Positions 34,201 through 41,119 of a DNA stretch of 64,000 nt are shown in pieces. The position numbers were made by a program, and so were the translations under genes. This stretch comes from Stigmatella ashevillena (GTDB taxonomy: Bacteria; Myxococcota; Myxococcia; Myxococcales; Myxococcaceae). The stretch's first letter is position 1. Every line of letters starts with the position of its first letter. The DNA is taken from assembly GCF_028368975.1 (NCBI RefSeq), contig NZ_JAQNDM010000002.1, positions 7,930,425 through 7,994,424 on the forward strand. Reading direction: 5' to 3'. Under the pieces are notes generated by a model. It was given only the letters and a program-made list of their open reading frames with translations. It had not been told where the DNA came from and made no database searches.

Positions 34201-36339
34201 GGCTCTCCTGGCCAGAAATCCGTGACACTGCAGAACATGGGCGGGCACAGGGTGGTGATCCAAAAGGTGGTGAAGCCTTCCAACGCGCCATTCGACGTGC
34301 TGGGCTTGGAGGGCGTCGCGGATGGGGGAACGGTGGTCTTGAACCCTCTGGAGTCCAGGGTGGTGACCATCTCCTTCAATCCCCAGTCCCGTGGTTATTC
34401 CGTCGCTTCCGCGACGATCGAGACAGATGCCGTCGTCAGCAAGATCCTCAACCTGTCGATGGATGGCACGGGGGTCGGGGCGGCCATGGGGGCCCTGCCC
34501 GAGAGCCTCAAGTTTGGCCGGGCGAATGTCGGTGAGTTCGCCACCAAGGAGTTCTCCATCACAAACGTGGGGGAGCGGAACCTGAATGTCTTCGACATCA
34601 TCATTGAGGCCGCGGCCCCAGATGGTGGGTCTGCGCCTGACGCGGGAGCGGACGGAGGTTCGTTCCTGGCGTTCACACTCGACGAGTCCGATGGAGGCTC
34701 CCCGCCGTTTGTCGTCAGGGACGGTGGCAGCGCCCGGGTTCGTCTGAAGTTCAGCCCGCAGGAGCTTGGGCCTCACACGGCTCAGGCCGTCATCCAGGCA
34801 AGCGTCAAGAACGGTCAGGATCACTGGAGAATCCCCCTGGAAGGAGAAGGGACTTCGCCCAGCATGCTCCTGAGCCCCGATGGGGGGGTCTTGAACTGTG
34901 GAAGCACGCCGGTGGATCAGCCCTCCGCCCCGGTCTCCCTCACCATCAGCAACAGCGCCCAGAGCACGGGCACACTGGTCGTGGACAAGGTGTCCCTGGC
35001 AGGAGCGGACAGCACGTTCTTCAAGACGTCGGCGTCCACGAAGTCTATCACGCTGGCGCCGGGGGCCTCCGAGCAGGTGCTGGTCTGGTTGGAGCCGGGG
35101 GGACAAGAGCGGGCGTTCTCGGCCCAGCTCATGATCTCATCGAATGACCTGAGCAAGCCGAACGAGAAGGTGCTGCTCTTTGGACAGGGAGGCCTTTCGA
35201 AGATCGACTCGCCTGCGCGCCTGGACTTCGGTCAACAGTTGCTCAGGCATGTGTCGGCTCGGCGGATGGTCAGCATCGTCAACAACAACACCTCGGCGGT
35301 GACCCTGGCCGATGTGTTGATCCAGGGAGAGGGCGCTTCTCAGTTCACGTTTGCTCGGGAACTGCCGCGCTTCCCCCATACCCTGTATGATGTCTCGGCC
35401 CGGGCGGCGGATGGAGGGGTTGCCCTCAATCAGCTTGATCTGGAATTGACCTTTACCCCGGTCGCGGAGAAGGTGATGCCCGCGCAGCTGAAGCTCCGCT
35501 TCAGTTCTCCCGTGCTCGAGCGCACCGTGGATTTGTTGGGGCAGGGAATTCCCTCTGTTCTTTCCCTCAGCCCGACAGCGTTGGAGTTTGACGTGGTTCG
35601 CGCGGGGAGGAGCGGCGAGGCGCAGTCCAAGACGCTGACCGTCCTCAACGTGAGCAGCGACCCGATCATCCTGGATGAGTTGGGGGTCCAGCGCAAAGTC
35701 GGAGAGCCCTTCCAGATCGAAGTGCCGGGAGCCAACGGAGGCTGGCCCGATGGAGGCTGGCTTGAGCCGAACAAATCCGTCCCCGTGAAGGTGACGTATG
35801 ATCCCAAGGTGGAAACGGTGTCCGAGACCACCTTGGTCTTTGGAACCACGACGCCGGTGGATCCCAGGGCGGTGAACGTTCTCTTGAAGGGCAGTGCCAC
35901 CAAGCTCGTGTTGCGCGTCGAGCCTGGGAGCTTGGAGTTTGGCCGGGTGGACATGGGGGCAAGGCAGCAGGAGCCGAAGGTGGTCACCATCACCAACGCC
36001 TCTTCCTCTCCACAGCTGGCGATCGTTGCGCTGCGCGACAACACGGGGACGTCTTTTGTGCTGGACACCTCGGAGCTGGTCGATGCCATCCTTCCCGAAG
36101 AGAGTGCCTCCTTCACGGTGAACTTTGTTCCTGACTCCGTATCGCTGGTCGAAAACGAGTTGGAAGTCCGGTTGCAAGGGGAGTCCGAGCCCGAGGCGCG
36201 CGTTCGCGTGTCGGGACAAGGGCGGAACCTGACGGGGCAGGGCGGAGGGTGCTCCTTTGGCAGCACCGAGGCCGGAAGCGCGGGAGTGTTGGCGCTGCTG
36301 GCACTGCTGGTCCTGATGTCCCGGCGGAGGCACGGATAG
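28288..36339 (+). CDS. Giant ASH/choice-of-anchor-D repeat protein with MYXO-CTERM-like tail
   Basis: A 2683-residue exported protein. It starts at GTG 28288 with AGGAGGAGC upstream and has a lipoprotein-type signal (MLRFNVLVMLCLGALVSC). After a unique N-terminal domain (about 20-195) it consists of about 20 immunoglobulin-like ASH/HYDIN (choice-of-anchor D) domains of about 105-110 residues. Each has the pattern L-x-F-G/Q-x-(V)...(V)TVxNxGTGxL...PYTV...V..RF.P...G...G.L.F.TN...V.L.GxGV. Residues 412-1392 are three nearly identical 327-residue units of three domains each. The C-terminus (GGGCSFGSTEAGSAG, hydrophobic helix, SRRRHG) fits a MYXO-CTERM-type sorting tag. It is therefore probably a surface fibre or adhesin. 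The stop is 4 bases before the next gene, which belongs to the T6SS locus. Confidence 0.88.
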   Translation: MLRFNVLVMLCLGALVSCTPAERENSASMSPTARQMLARSDASVTVPTLKWAEAEDKCFTCQNVGKKALCSSETSLWANGLTFRDPLPAGSVLVKIEASVRGLLIDNSPAGPTTVSAFLNDAGSQFGSYSAGLGSCSGTPICRQYEAASTYKEEGFGSSEYVYGGWNTLKLSVPAAANYCVSYVDLKLVYAIPRLVFSRSTVDFGRQKIGGRGDAGDEIVKVYGDPDSGVLLKLGACSTSVPDGGSNPFSVVGTTCVGEEPTPEIPLEIKVRFQPTETGSVTGTLLVDSNDPTHPGSVELTGYGLASAIDVINPGDAGLVFPEQTVGIPSSLDVTLRNVSAEALTVTPSITSDGGVSPFSVAAGGFPVSADGGVLSVTFTPVDGGEAFSTLLLASNQAGDPGVEVLLKGTGVSPKRVMDEGPLEFGEVQLQAYKDLLVTVKAGGTGTLILSGVAVTLADGGVAPYTVDLDGGAHTVPAGSSGLTMNVKFSPTAMGGASGILKFKTNEESDRDVEVPLKGTGVQSQVLVEPSALAFQEQTVNSPRQLPVVVKNPGTGTLSVTNISVLSGDGGVVGTRPYSVLDAGAFQVPAQDGGVLQVQFHPQDGGLYEGILRLKTNAPGQGQVDVRLTGEGVRPLIAVDPSPVAFGEQTVNWERDISVQVRNDGTGKLVVSKIAIDAGTGATPYTVDAQTLEVPKGEAKDIHVRFKPIDGGFVENQLIFTTNKEGTPNTTVLLRGTGVSPKRVMDEGPLEFGEVQLQAYKDLPVTVRAGGTGTLILTGVAVTLADGGVAPYTVDLDGGAHTVPAGSSGLTMNVKFSPTAMGGASGILKFKTNEESDRDVEVPLEGTGVQSQVLVEPSALAFQEQTVNSPRQLPVVVKNPGTGTLSVTNISVLSGDGGVVGTRPYSVLDAGAFQVPAQDGGVLQVQFHPQDGGLYEGILRLKTNAPGQGQVDVRLTGEGVRPLIAVDPSPVAFGEQTVNWERDISVQVRNDGTGKLVVSKIAIDAGTGATPYTVDAQTLEVPKGEAKDIHVRFKPIDGGFVENQLIFTTNKEGTPNTTVLLRGTGVSPKRVMDEGPLEFGEVQLQAYKDLPVTVKAGGTGTLILTGVAVTLADGGVAPYTVDLDGGAHTVPAGSSGLTMNVKFSPTAMGGASGILKFKTNEESDRDVEVPLEGTGVQSQVLVEPSALAFQEQTVNSPRQLPVVVKNPGTGTLSVTNISVLSGDGGVVGTRPYSVLDAGAFQVPAQDGGVLQVQFHPQDGGLYEGILRLKTNAPGQGQVDVRLTGEGVRPLIAVDPSPVAFGEQTVNRGRDISVQVRNDGTGKLVVSKIAIDAGTGVSPYTVDAQTLEVPKGGSRDIHVRFEPTDGGFVENQLIFTTNKEGTPNTTVLLRGTGISPQRVMDGGPLEFGPVRVSSTRSLPVTVKAGGTGTLILTGVAVTLVDGGVAPYTVDLDGGAHNVPAGSGGLTMNVRFSPTAKGDVPGFLKFQTNEESDRNVEVPLVGNGVTLLSANTDGGILEFGPVPKGGKGSIVVSLENTSNLPITLSQPSLSPPFSFEIGSLVINKGTQTFKVHFSPEVDQEFSQQLILESDADNSPLTWELKGRGIVARAHLSHSSSDAGISSYDFGAVRAGDGDGGTGSTVQQTFRLSNTGEAALTISQPPFIPGDGGVFSYLGASGVTIPPGQGFNFEVSFTPKAEQSYSAELVINSNADNSPTKLFLQGVGSSSKLMVSRPDIPFGDVRVGSESAKAPVTITNSGLAPAFIQSIPIQGPFRVMCAPADGGSDGGLGCDLPRQVTSGQPFTFYVSFKPSQPGEVDGGQLTITNDLNASLKVSLTGKGTVASMNVVPSQLTFGSQVVSSDGGSQTVTIYNNGIADLSISRIDFVDKSVFKIDPPEAAPSEGSPLVIGGGTNKTLNVLFVPKNIGPVLEANGMSIVSDAFANATASVGLSGTGIDGQLVMVDAGVISFSEVEVGGSPGQKSVTLQNMGGHRVVIQKVVKPSNAPFDVLGLEGVADGGTVVLNPLESRVVTISFNPQSRGYSVASATIETDAVVSKILNLSMDGTGVGAAMGALPESLKFGRANVGEFATKEFSITNVGERNLNVFDIIIEAAAPDGGSAPDAGADGGSFLAFTLDESDGGSPPFVVRDGGSARVRLKFSPQELGPHTAQAVIQASVKNGQDHWRIPLEGEGTSPSMLLSPDGGVLNCGSTPVDQPSAPVSLTISNSAQSTGTLVVDKVSLAGADSTFFKTSASTKSITLAPGASEQVLVWLEPGGQERAFSAQLMISSNDLSKPNEKVLLFGQGGLSKIDSPARLDFGQQLLRHVSARRMVSIVNNNTSAVTLADVLIQGEGASQFTFARELPRFPHTLYDVSARAADGGVALNQLDLELTFTPVAEKVMPAQLKLRFSSPVLERTVDLLGQGIPSVLSLSPTALEFDVVRAGRSGEAQSKTLTVLNVSSDPIILDELGVQRKVGEPFQIEVPGANGGWPDGGWLEPNKSVPVKVTYDPKVETVSETTLVFGTTTPVDPRAVNVLLKGSATKLVLRVEPGSLEFGRVDMGARQQEPKVVTITNASSSPQLAIVALRDNTGTSFVLDTSELVDAILPEESASFTVNFVPDSVSLVENELEVRLQGESEPEARVRVSGQGRNLTGQGGGCSFGSTEAGSAGVLALLALLVLMSRRRHG
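29521..30501. repeat. 981-bp tandem unit 1
   Basis: First of three in-frame 981-bp direct repeats (327 codons, three ASH domains) in the giant gene. It differs from unit 2 by only a handful of bases, for example Leu to Pro in DLLVTVK and Lys to Glu in PLKGTGV. Confidence 0.9.
30502..31482. repeat. 981-bp tandem unit 2
   Basis: Second exact-length copy, nearly identical in DNA to unit 1 including synonymous sites, which points to recent duplication or gene conversion. Confidence 0.9.
31483..32463. repeat. 981-bp tandem unit 3
   Basis: Third copy. The first two domains match units 1 and 2; the third domain has diverged (VNRGRD for VNWERD, GVSPY for GATPY, GGSRD for GEAKD). A partial, more diverged fourth copy continues from 32464 to about 32800. 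Confidence 0.9.
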
Positions 36340-36343
36340 GCGG

Positions 36344-38023
36344 ATGGCTTTTGATGTGAAGAAGATCCTCGAGCAGTTGGAGACCGGCGCTTCTGTCGAA
36401 GCGGCCGTGCCGGTTTGGCAGCAGGAGAGTTGGGCGGATCCGGAGGGATTCGTCTCGGCCTTGGCGGTGGCCCATGCCGGTAAAGGGGCACCCCTCAAGA
36501 GCCGGACGGGCCAGCACTACGATTTCTTTCATGATCTCGTGGTCCGCCACGGCAACACGGACCGCGCTGCGCTGAGGGTTTACGACCGCAGGAGTGGTTG
36601 GCAGGTGCTGACCTACCGGCAGCTCCATGAGCAGTCCGCCCGGCGGGCCACGGAGTGGGCCCGGCAGGGGGTCAAGGCGGGGGCCAAGGTCTGTCTGGTC
36701 TACTCCGTGGGAAACGAGCTGCTGGTGTCGCTCGCCGCGGCCTTGGGACTGGGGGCCTGCATCAGCTTTTTGCCCGCGCAGGGAAAGCGCTTCCTCGCGC
36801 GCCGCCTGGCCGCGCTCGAGCCAGACCACATCGCCACGGAGCCCCATCAGGCGTTGCTGCTGGAGGGCTTTGAGAAGCAGCTACTCCAGAGCCGAGGCCA
36901 GGCCACGCCGGCCTTTACCTCGCACACCTACAAGCCCTCGGAGCCGGTGGGGCTGCTCTTTTCTCCCTTGGTGGAGCCTCCGGTGGTGCCAGCCGTGCTC
37001 CTCGCGGAGGATGCCTGGCGCGGCGCGATGGTGGATGGCCTGCTCACCCTGGGGCTCGGGGCGGGCGAGCATCTGGCGGCCCCTGGCTACCACCCGCTGC
37101 AACACCTGCTTGCCTTTCTTCTCGCCACCTTGCTGCGGGGGGCCACCTACCTTCACTTCGAGTTGGCCGATCTCGAGGTCAATCCCTCTCTTCTCACGGA
37201 GCACCCCATTCGCGCCCTCGGTGTGACGCCGGCCCTGAGGGATGTGATGCTGCGGGCCCGGACACCGCTCAAGAATGTGTCCCATTGGTTCCGCAACCCC
37301 GAGGAGCCGCTCGACTGGCAATCCTGGCGTGCCTGGGTCAAGCAATGCGGCTTGTCCGAGGTGCCCTCCTCCAACGTGTTGGTGGATCCTGCCGCGGGGG
37401 GCGCCGTCCTCGTGTCGCCCCGGCGGGTGCGGGATGTGCACACCGAGACCCCTCCGGCCCCGGGGCGCCGCTGGGCGTTGCTCGACGTCAACATGAGCGG
37501 GCAGCAAGCCCCGGGGGACTTGGGCGTCTTCGCCTTGCTTCCGAACGAGGAGCGTCCGCCTCCCTATGTGGTGCTCACCCGCTCCTATGGCGTGTACCAC
37601 TATGGGGGACCGCGCTCGGCGCGGCGGGAGGGCCGCGTCTATCTGTCCGATGAAGTGGCGGAGACCGTGCGGGGCTTGTCGTTCGTGCGAGGTGCCGTCG
37701 TGGTGACGGCTCCGACAGGGGGCGTCGCGGGCCATTACCGTTATGTGTTGCTTGTTTTCACGGGGTCCCAAGCAGAGCAGAGAGACCCCTGGTCACAGGA
37801 GATTCGCCGTCTCCTGGAACTTCAACTCGGTGCCGAACATCTGCCAGACCGGATGGAGTTCATGCCCCTCTACGCTCGCCAGGTGGAGGGCCAGGTAGAC
37901 GAGGCATGGTGCCACGCGCAATTTCTGACGGGAGCGCTCCATCGAAAGCAGTCGGATCCGCTCTTTCAGGCATTGACCCAGCTCCGGGGGCGTCTGCTGG
38001 AAAAAGAGGAGCGGGGTGTGTGA
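36344..38023 (+). CDS. Degenerate adenylate-forming (ANL/AMP-binding) fold protein of the T6SS locus
   Basis: A 559-residue protein whose layout follows acyl-CoA/AMP-binding enzymes: an N-terminal segment with VLTYRQLHEQSARRATEW, GVKAGAKVCLVYSVGNELLVSLAAALGLGA, APGYHPLQHLLAFLLATLLRGATYL and a small C-terminal domain. The key catalytic elements are missing. The Ser/Thr/Gly-rich ATP loop is replaced by LLFSPLVEPPVV, the YGxTE block is unrecognisable, and the C-terminal catalytic Lys (PxTxxGK) reads ARQVEGQV. It is therefore probably a non-catalytic binding or scaffold protein. ATG 36344 lies 4 bases after the giant gene stop and 40 bp before the PAAR-like gene. AMP-binding-like proteins are known near myxobacterial T6SS genes; the role is unknown. 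Confidence 0.75.
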   Translation: MAFDVKKILEQLETGASVEAAVPVWQQESWADPEGFVSALAVAHAGKGAPLKSRTGQHYDFFHDLVVRHGNTDRAALRVYDRRSGWQVLTYRQLHEQSARRATEWARQGVKAGAKVCLVYSVGNELLVSLAAALGLGACISFLPAQGKRFLARRLAALEPDHIATEPHQALLLEGFEKQLLQSRGQATPAFTSHTYKPSEPVGLLFSPLVEPPVVPAVLLAEDAWRGAMVDGLLTLGLGAGEHLAAPGYHPLQHLLAFLLATLLRGATYLHFELADLEVNPSLLTEHPIRALGVTPALRDVMLRARTPLKNVSHWFRNPEEPLDWQSWRAWVKQCGLSEVPSSNVLVDPAAGGAVLVSPRRVRDVHTETPPAPGRRWALLDVNMSGQQAPGDLGVFALLPNEERPPPYVVLTRSYGVYHYGGPRSARREGRVYLSDEVAETVRGLSFVRGAVVVTAPTGGVAGHYRYVLLVFTGSQAEQRDPWSQEIRRLLELQLGAEHLPDRMEFMPLYARQVEGQVDEAWCHAQFLTGALHRKQSDPLFQALTQLRGRLLEKEERGV

Positions 38024-38063
38024 GGATGGCACCTTCCGCGCGCTTCGAGCTGGGGAGGCTGCC

Positions 38064-38450
38064 ATGGGAGTCCAGGTCGTTACAGGAGCGATGTTGCAGT
38101 GCAGCTTCGGCGCGGCCCCCGCCTCATTGGTGGTGCTGCCCACCAACAAGGTGATGGCCACGACGCCGGCGGCCAACATCATGGACAACAAGCCGATGGC
38201 GAACATCCTGCCTTTCGGCATGTGCATGTCGATGGCCAACCCCACCGTGGCCGCGGCCACGGCGGCGGCCCTGGGGGTTCTGACGCCCATGCCGTGTGTG
38301 CCCGCGACGGCGGCCCCCTGGGTCCCTGGGTGCCCGAAGATCCTGATCGGCAACATGCCGGCCGTGGACAGCAACTGCAAGCTGATGTGCAACTGGGGAG
38401 GGGTGATCCAGGTCGTCTCCCCCGGACAGGTCACGGTGCAAGATGGGTGA
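38064..38450 (+). CDS. PAAR-like protein (DUF4280)
   Basis: A 128-residue protein matching the DUF4280 family of PAAR-like spike-tip proteins. It has GAMLQCSFGAAPASLVVLP, the IMDNKPMANILPFGMCMSMANP core, TPMPCVPATAAPW and CKLMCNWGGVIQV. It carries several conserved Cys (in LQCSF, GMCMS, MPCVP, GCPK, NCKLMC) rather than the His/Cys set of classical PAAR. By analogy it would cap the VgrG needle and sharpen the T6SS spike or carry a toxin domain; none is fused here. ATG 38064 has GGGGAGG about 8 bases upstream. Its 3' end overlaps the next gene by 8 bases. Confidence 0.88.
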   Translation: MGVQVVTGAMLQCSFGAAPASLVVLPTNKVMATTPAANIMDNKPMANILPFGMCMSMANPTVAAATAAALGVLTPMPCVPATAAPWVPGCPKILIGNMPAVDSNCKLMCNWGGVIQVVSPGQVTVQDG

Positions 38451-39456
38451 GCCCGCCAAGGTTGCCGCTGTCCCCCTCGAACGGGGCCTCCTGAACACGG
38501 CGTTGGAGGCCGAGGCGCCCGACCTGGAGAGTTCGGATGAGCGGCTGGAGAAGGTCAACGGCCTCGTGTCCCGGAGCGATTATCTGGGGGCGGCCCGGGC
38601 CGCGGAGGCGCTGTTGCGCGAGGGCCTCTACGACGTGAGGCTGGTGGGCCCCTACGTGCTGGGCCTCTTCATCGAGGGCGGACTCCAGGCGCTGCCGGCG
38701 ATGTTTCACTCGCTCTCCAGCACCCTGCTGCGCAACTGGCAGTTCTTCGGGCCGAGTGAGCGCAGGGACATGTACGCCGACGGCAGTCTGCGTTGGCTGC
38801 TCAAGGTGCTCAACAAACACATCGAGCACCACGAGCGGATCAAGGATGAGACGTGGCAGCGTTGGGTCGCCCCGTCCAACCGCGAACCCCTGGAGCAGGC
38901 GCTCGCGCTCAGCGAGGAGATCTTCTCCTCGTTTGGCCAGGCGATGCCTCGCAACGGCTGCGAGGCGCCCTTCCGCCGCCTGACCCAATGGATGGAGGGA
39001 CACCTGATGTCCCTGCCCTCCGCGCAGCCTCCTGCCGCGCCCGAGCCGGAAGTTGAATCGGCCCGGGAATCCGAGAGGGCCGCCGTTCCCGAGAGGGAAG
39101 GGCCACCGCGCGCCGCGGCCCGCGAGGCGGGCCCCACGGTGCCGGTCTCACCTGCACTGGCGGAACTGATGCGCAAGCTGGCCGCGTTCGACACGCTCGT
39201 TCAGCGTCAGGACTTCCAGCGCGCCAGCGTGGTGGCGGCGGATGTGCTGGCGGTGATGGAACGCTTTGATCCGCGCGTGTATCTGCCTTCATTGTTCTCA
39301 CGGTTTTTTTCTGGACTGAGCACGCATGCGGAACAGGTGGAGTCGCTGCTGCAAGGCACCGAGTCCCTGTCCTTCCGCGCGCTCGATCAGCTCTACCGGG
39401 TGGATCTGGAGACCTTCCTGGCGTCCGGAGACGGGTCGTCCGGGGCAGAGGAGTAG
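38443..39456 (+). CDS. TssA/IglI-like T6SS protein
   Basis: A 337-residue soluble protein. An N-terminal helical domain (about 30-195; RAAEALLREGLYDVRLVGPYVLGLFIEGG) and a C-terminal helical domain (about 235-330) are joined by a Pro/Glu/Ala-rich linker. The layout and motif style resemble the proteins annotated as IglI-family or TssA/ImpA-like in divergent T6SS loci; TssA-type proteins cap the growing sheath and tube. No canonical ImpA_N motif is clear, so the TssA link is inference from position and architecture. It overlaps the PAAR-like gene by 8 bases and ends 4 bases before tssG. Confidence 0.6.
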   Translation: MGEPAKVAAVPLERGLLNTALEAEAPDLESSDERLEKVNGLVSRSDYLGAARAAEALLREGLYDVRLVGPYVLGLFIEGGLQALPAMFHSLSSTLLRNWQFFGPSERRDMYADGSLRWLLKVLNKHIEHHERIKDETWQRWVAPSNREPLEQALALSEEIFSSFGQAMPRNGCEAPFRRLTQWMEGHLMSLPSAQPPAAPEPEVESARESERAAVPEREGPPRAAAREAGPTVPVSPALAELMRKLAAFDTLVQRQDFQRASVVAADVLAVMERFDPRVYLPSLFSRFFSGLSTHAEQVESLLQGTESLSFRALDQLYRVDLETFLASGDGSSGAEE

Positions 39457-39460
39457 GAGG

Positions 39461-40321
39461 GTGGAAGGACCCCTGGAGCAGCGCATTCGTGAGCGCATTC
39501 GCAGCTTCGACATCCCCGCGCTGTTGGAGGTGCTGGGGACCTCTGGCTATGGGGACGCCGAGATCGAATATCGCAGCCACCGGACCACGTTGCACCAGGC
39601 CCACCTGGTTCACGACATCCAGTTCATCCCTCAGCCGCGCAAGCGCGTCGTCATCACGGTGAACGTCGGGCTGCTCAGCGCGCAATCCCCGTTGCCGTCG
39701 TTCCTCATGCGGGCGATGGATCAACTCGACCACGAGCGGCTCGAACGCTTCGTGGGGTTTTTCGACCACCGGTTGCTACAGGAATGTTTCGCCGGGCTCC
39801 ATCCGGAGCGTGACGAGGCGCTGTTGCCCGGGTGGCCAGAAGCGGCGCGGGACCGGTTGCGCCTGCTCAGCCCTACCTGTCCGAGCACCCTGCATTGGCT
39901 CTTCAGCAAGGCCTTTCCCGAGGCGGAGCTCTCGGTGCGCCGCGAGGCCCGCAAGCAGCGGCTGCCCGCACGCGAGATGCGGCTGGGGGCCAGCGCATTG
40001 GGCGAAGGGGACTCCATGGGGGGCTTTGCCTCCGTTGCCACGGGGGGCATCGAGGTGAAGATCCACTGCAGCGAGCCCCTGGCCAGCAGCGGGATTCCCT
40101 GGGCCGTGGAAGCACGCCGCCGGTTCGATGCGGATGTCTTGCCGCTGCTCTCCGACAAGGTGTTGATGCTCAATGTCGTGCTCGTGCTGCGCGAGCAGGA
40201 AAGCGTCTTGCGCATCGAGCGTGACAGCCACCTGGGCTATGATCCGCTGAAGGGGGTCCCCCCTCAGGCCCAGCATGTTCTTCTTTTCTCGGGAGATACG
40301 TCGAACCCCTCGGGCCCGTAA
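39461..40321 (+). CDS. tssG: TssG-like T6SS baseplate protein
   Basis: A 286-residue protein from GTG 39461 (AGGAGG just upstream). TssG/ImpH features are visible. The N-terminal RFRS-like segment is replaced by IEYRSHR, the central GLLSAQSPLPSFLMRAMDQ corresponds to the TssG GLxGPxGxLPxHL block, and FVGFFDHRLLQECFAG corresponds to the conserved FxDxFHHRLL segment. TssG forms the baseplate wedge with TssF, TssE and TssK. Sequence divergence from the family is large, so the call rests on these two blocks plus context. It is the last gene before the 139-bp promoter gap ahead of tssB. Confidence 0.7.
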   Translation: MEGPLEQRIRERIRSFDIPALLEVLGTSGYGDAEIEYRSHRTTLHQAHLVHDIQFIPQPRKRVVITVNVGLLSAQSPLPSFLMRAMDQLDHERLERFVGFFDHRLLQECFAGLHPERDEALLPGWPEAARDRLRLLSPTCPSTLHWLFSKAFPEAELSVRREARKQRLPAREMRLGASALGEGDSMGGFASVATGGIEVKIHCSEPLASSGIPWAVEARRRFDADVLPLLSDKVLMLNVVLVLREQESVLRIERDSHLGYDPLKGVPPQAQHVLLFSGDTSNPSGP

Positions 40322-40335
40322 GCCATGAGGCCCTC

Positions 40336-40364
40336 TTGACCCCATGATTCACTTGTCCTTAAAT
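40336..40364 (+). promoter_or_regulatory. sigma70-type promoter ahead of tssB
   Basis: TTGACC (40336-40341), a 17-base spacer, TTAAAT (40359-40364). This gives 5/6 and 4/6 matches with optimal spacing in an AT-richer patch, about 97 bases before the tssB start. It would drive the tssB-to-tssJ run. No -24/-12 sigma54 site was seen. Confidence 0.6.
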
Positions 40365-40379
40365 GTTCCTCCAGAACAT
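40363..40379. promoter_or_regulatory. Palindromic operator candidate overlapping the tssB promoter
   Basis: ATGTTC (40363-40368), CTCCA, GAACAT (40374-40379): perfect 6-bp arms that begin inside the -10 box and cover the likely start point, the classical position for a repressor. A second palindrome, TTTCCGGAAA, lies at 40423-40432. Confidence 0.45.
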
Positions 40380-40422
40380 CGCGGGCCAGCACAATCCAGC
40401 AGGGGTCGGACGGGCGGCGGGT

Positions 40423-40432
40423 TTTCCGGAAA
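40423..40432. repeat. 10-bp palindrome in tssB leader
   Basis: TTTCCGGAAA, a perfect palindrome 28 bases before the tssB start codon; possible operator or RNA stem. Confidence 0.3.
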
Positions 40433-40460
40433 TGTGTTCCGCTTGGTGTAAGGAGAATCC

Positions 40461-41078
40461 GTGCCGATTCAGGACAGTCTGCCCAAATCTCGTATCACCC
40501 TCACCTATCGTACCAACCTCAGCGGGCAAGAAGAGGACGTCAAGCTTCCCTTCCGTGTCGTGGTACTGGGCGACTTCTCGAGTGGGAGTTCCACGGATCG
40601 CCAGACGGATCTGGAAGAGCGCAGGTTGCGCTCGGTCACGGGTTCCAACATCAACGAGCTGATGAAGGACATGGCCATGTCCCTCTCGTTCGAGGTGGAT
40701 GACAAGCTCAGCGCCGATGGCAAGGGGCGGATGGCCGTCAATCTGCCCATCGACCGGATGAAGTCGTTTCACCCGGATGAGATCGTCCACCACGTGCCCA
40801 AGCTGAAGGCGCTGTTGCTGCTGCGCAAGCTGTTGCTGGAGATGCAGGCGGACATCGACAACCGCAAGGACCTGCGGCGCAAGCTCTACGAGCTGTTCTC
40901 CAACAAGGAAGAGCTGCAGAAGCTGCTGGAGAGTGATCAGCTCAAGAGCTACGCGAGCATGCGCCTGCCCGCCACCGCGAAACCGCAAGCGTCGCAGCCG
41001 GCTCCGCCGGCCCAGACTCCTAAGGCCGCGCTCGTCGCCGACACCGTTCCCGCTGTGGCTCCCGCCAAGGCCACCTGA
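40461..41078 (+). CDS. tssB: T6SS sheath small subunit
   Basis: A 205-residue TssB (VipA/ImpB). Family blocks are PFRVVVLGDFSSG (29-41) and a conserved helix with FHPDEIVHHVPKLKALLLLRKLL (about 107-129). The C-terminal tail is Ala/Pro-rich and longer than usual (165-205). It pairs with TssC to form the contractile sheath in the cytoplasm. The start is GTG 40461 with AAGGAG 5-6 bases upstream. It follows a strong candidate promoter and is the first gene of the main T6SS operon. Confidence 0.95.
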   Translation: MPIQDSLPKSRITLTYRTNLSGQEEDVKLPFRVVVLGDFSSGSSTDRQTDLEERRLRSVTGSNINELMKDMAMSLSFEVDDKLSADGKGRMAVNLPIDRMKSFHPDEIVHHVPKLKALLLLRKLLLEMQADIDNRKDLRRKLYELFSNKEELQKLLESDQLKSYASMRLPATAKPQASQPAPPAQTPKAALVADTVPAVAPAKAT

Positions 41079-41119
41079 TTTCTCACGTTCTCTTCTTCGT
41101 GCCGAGGAGCCCTTAGCTC

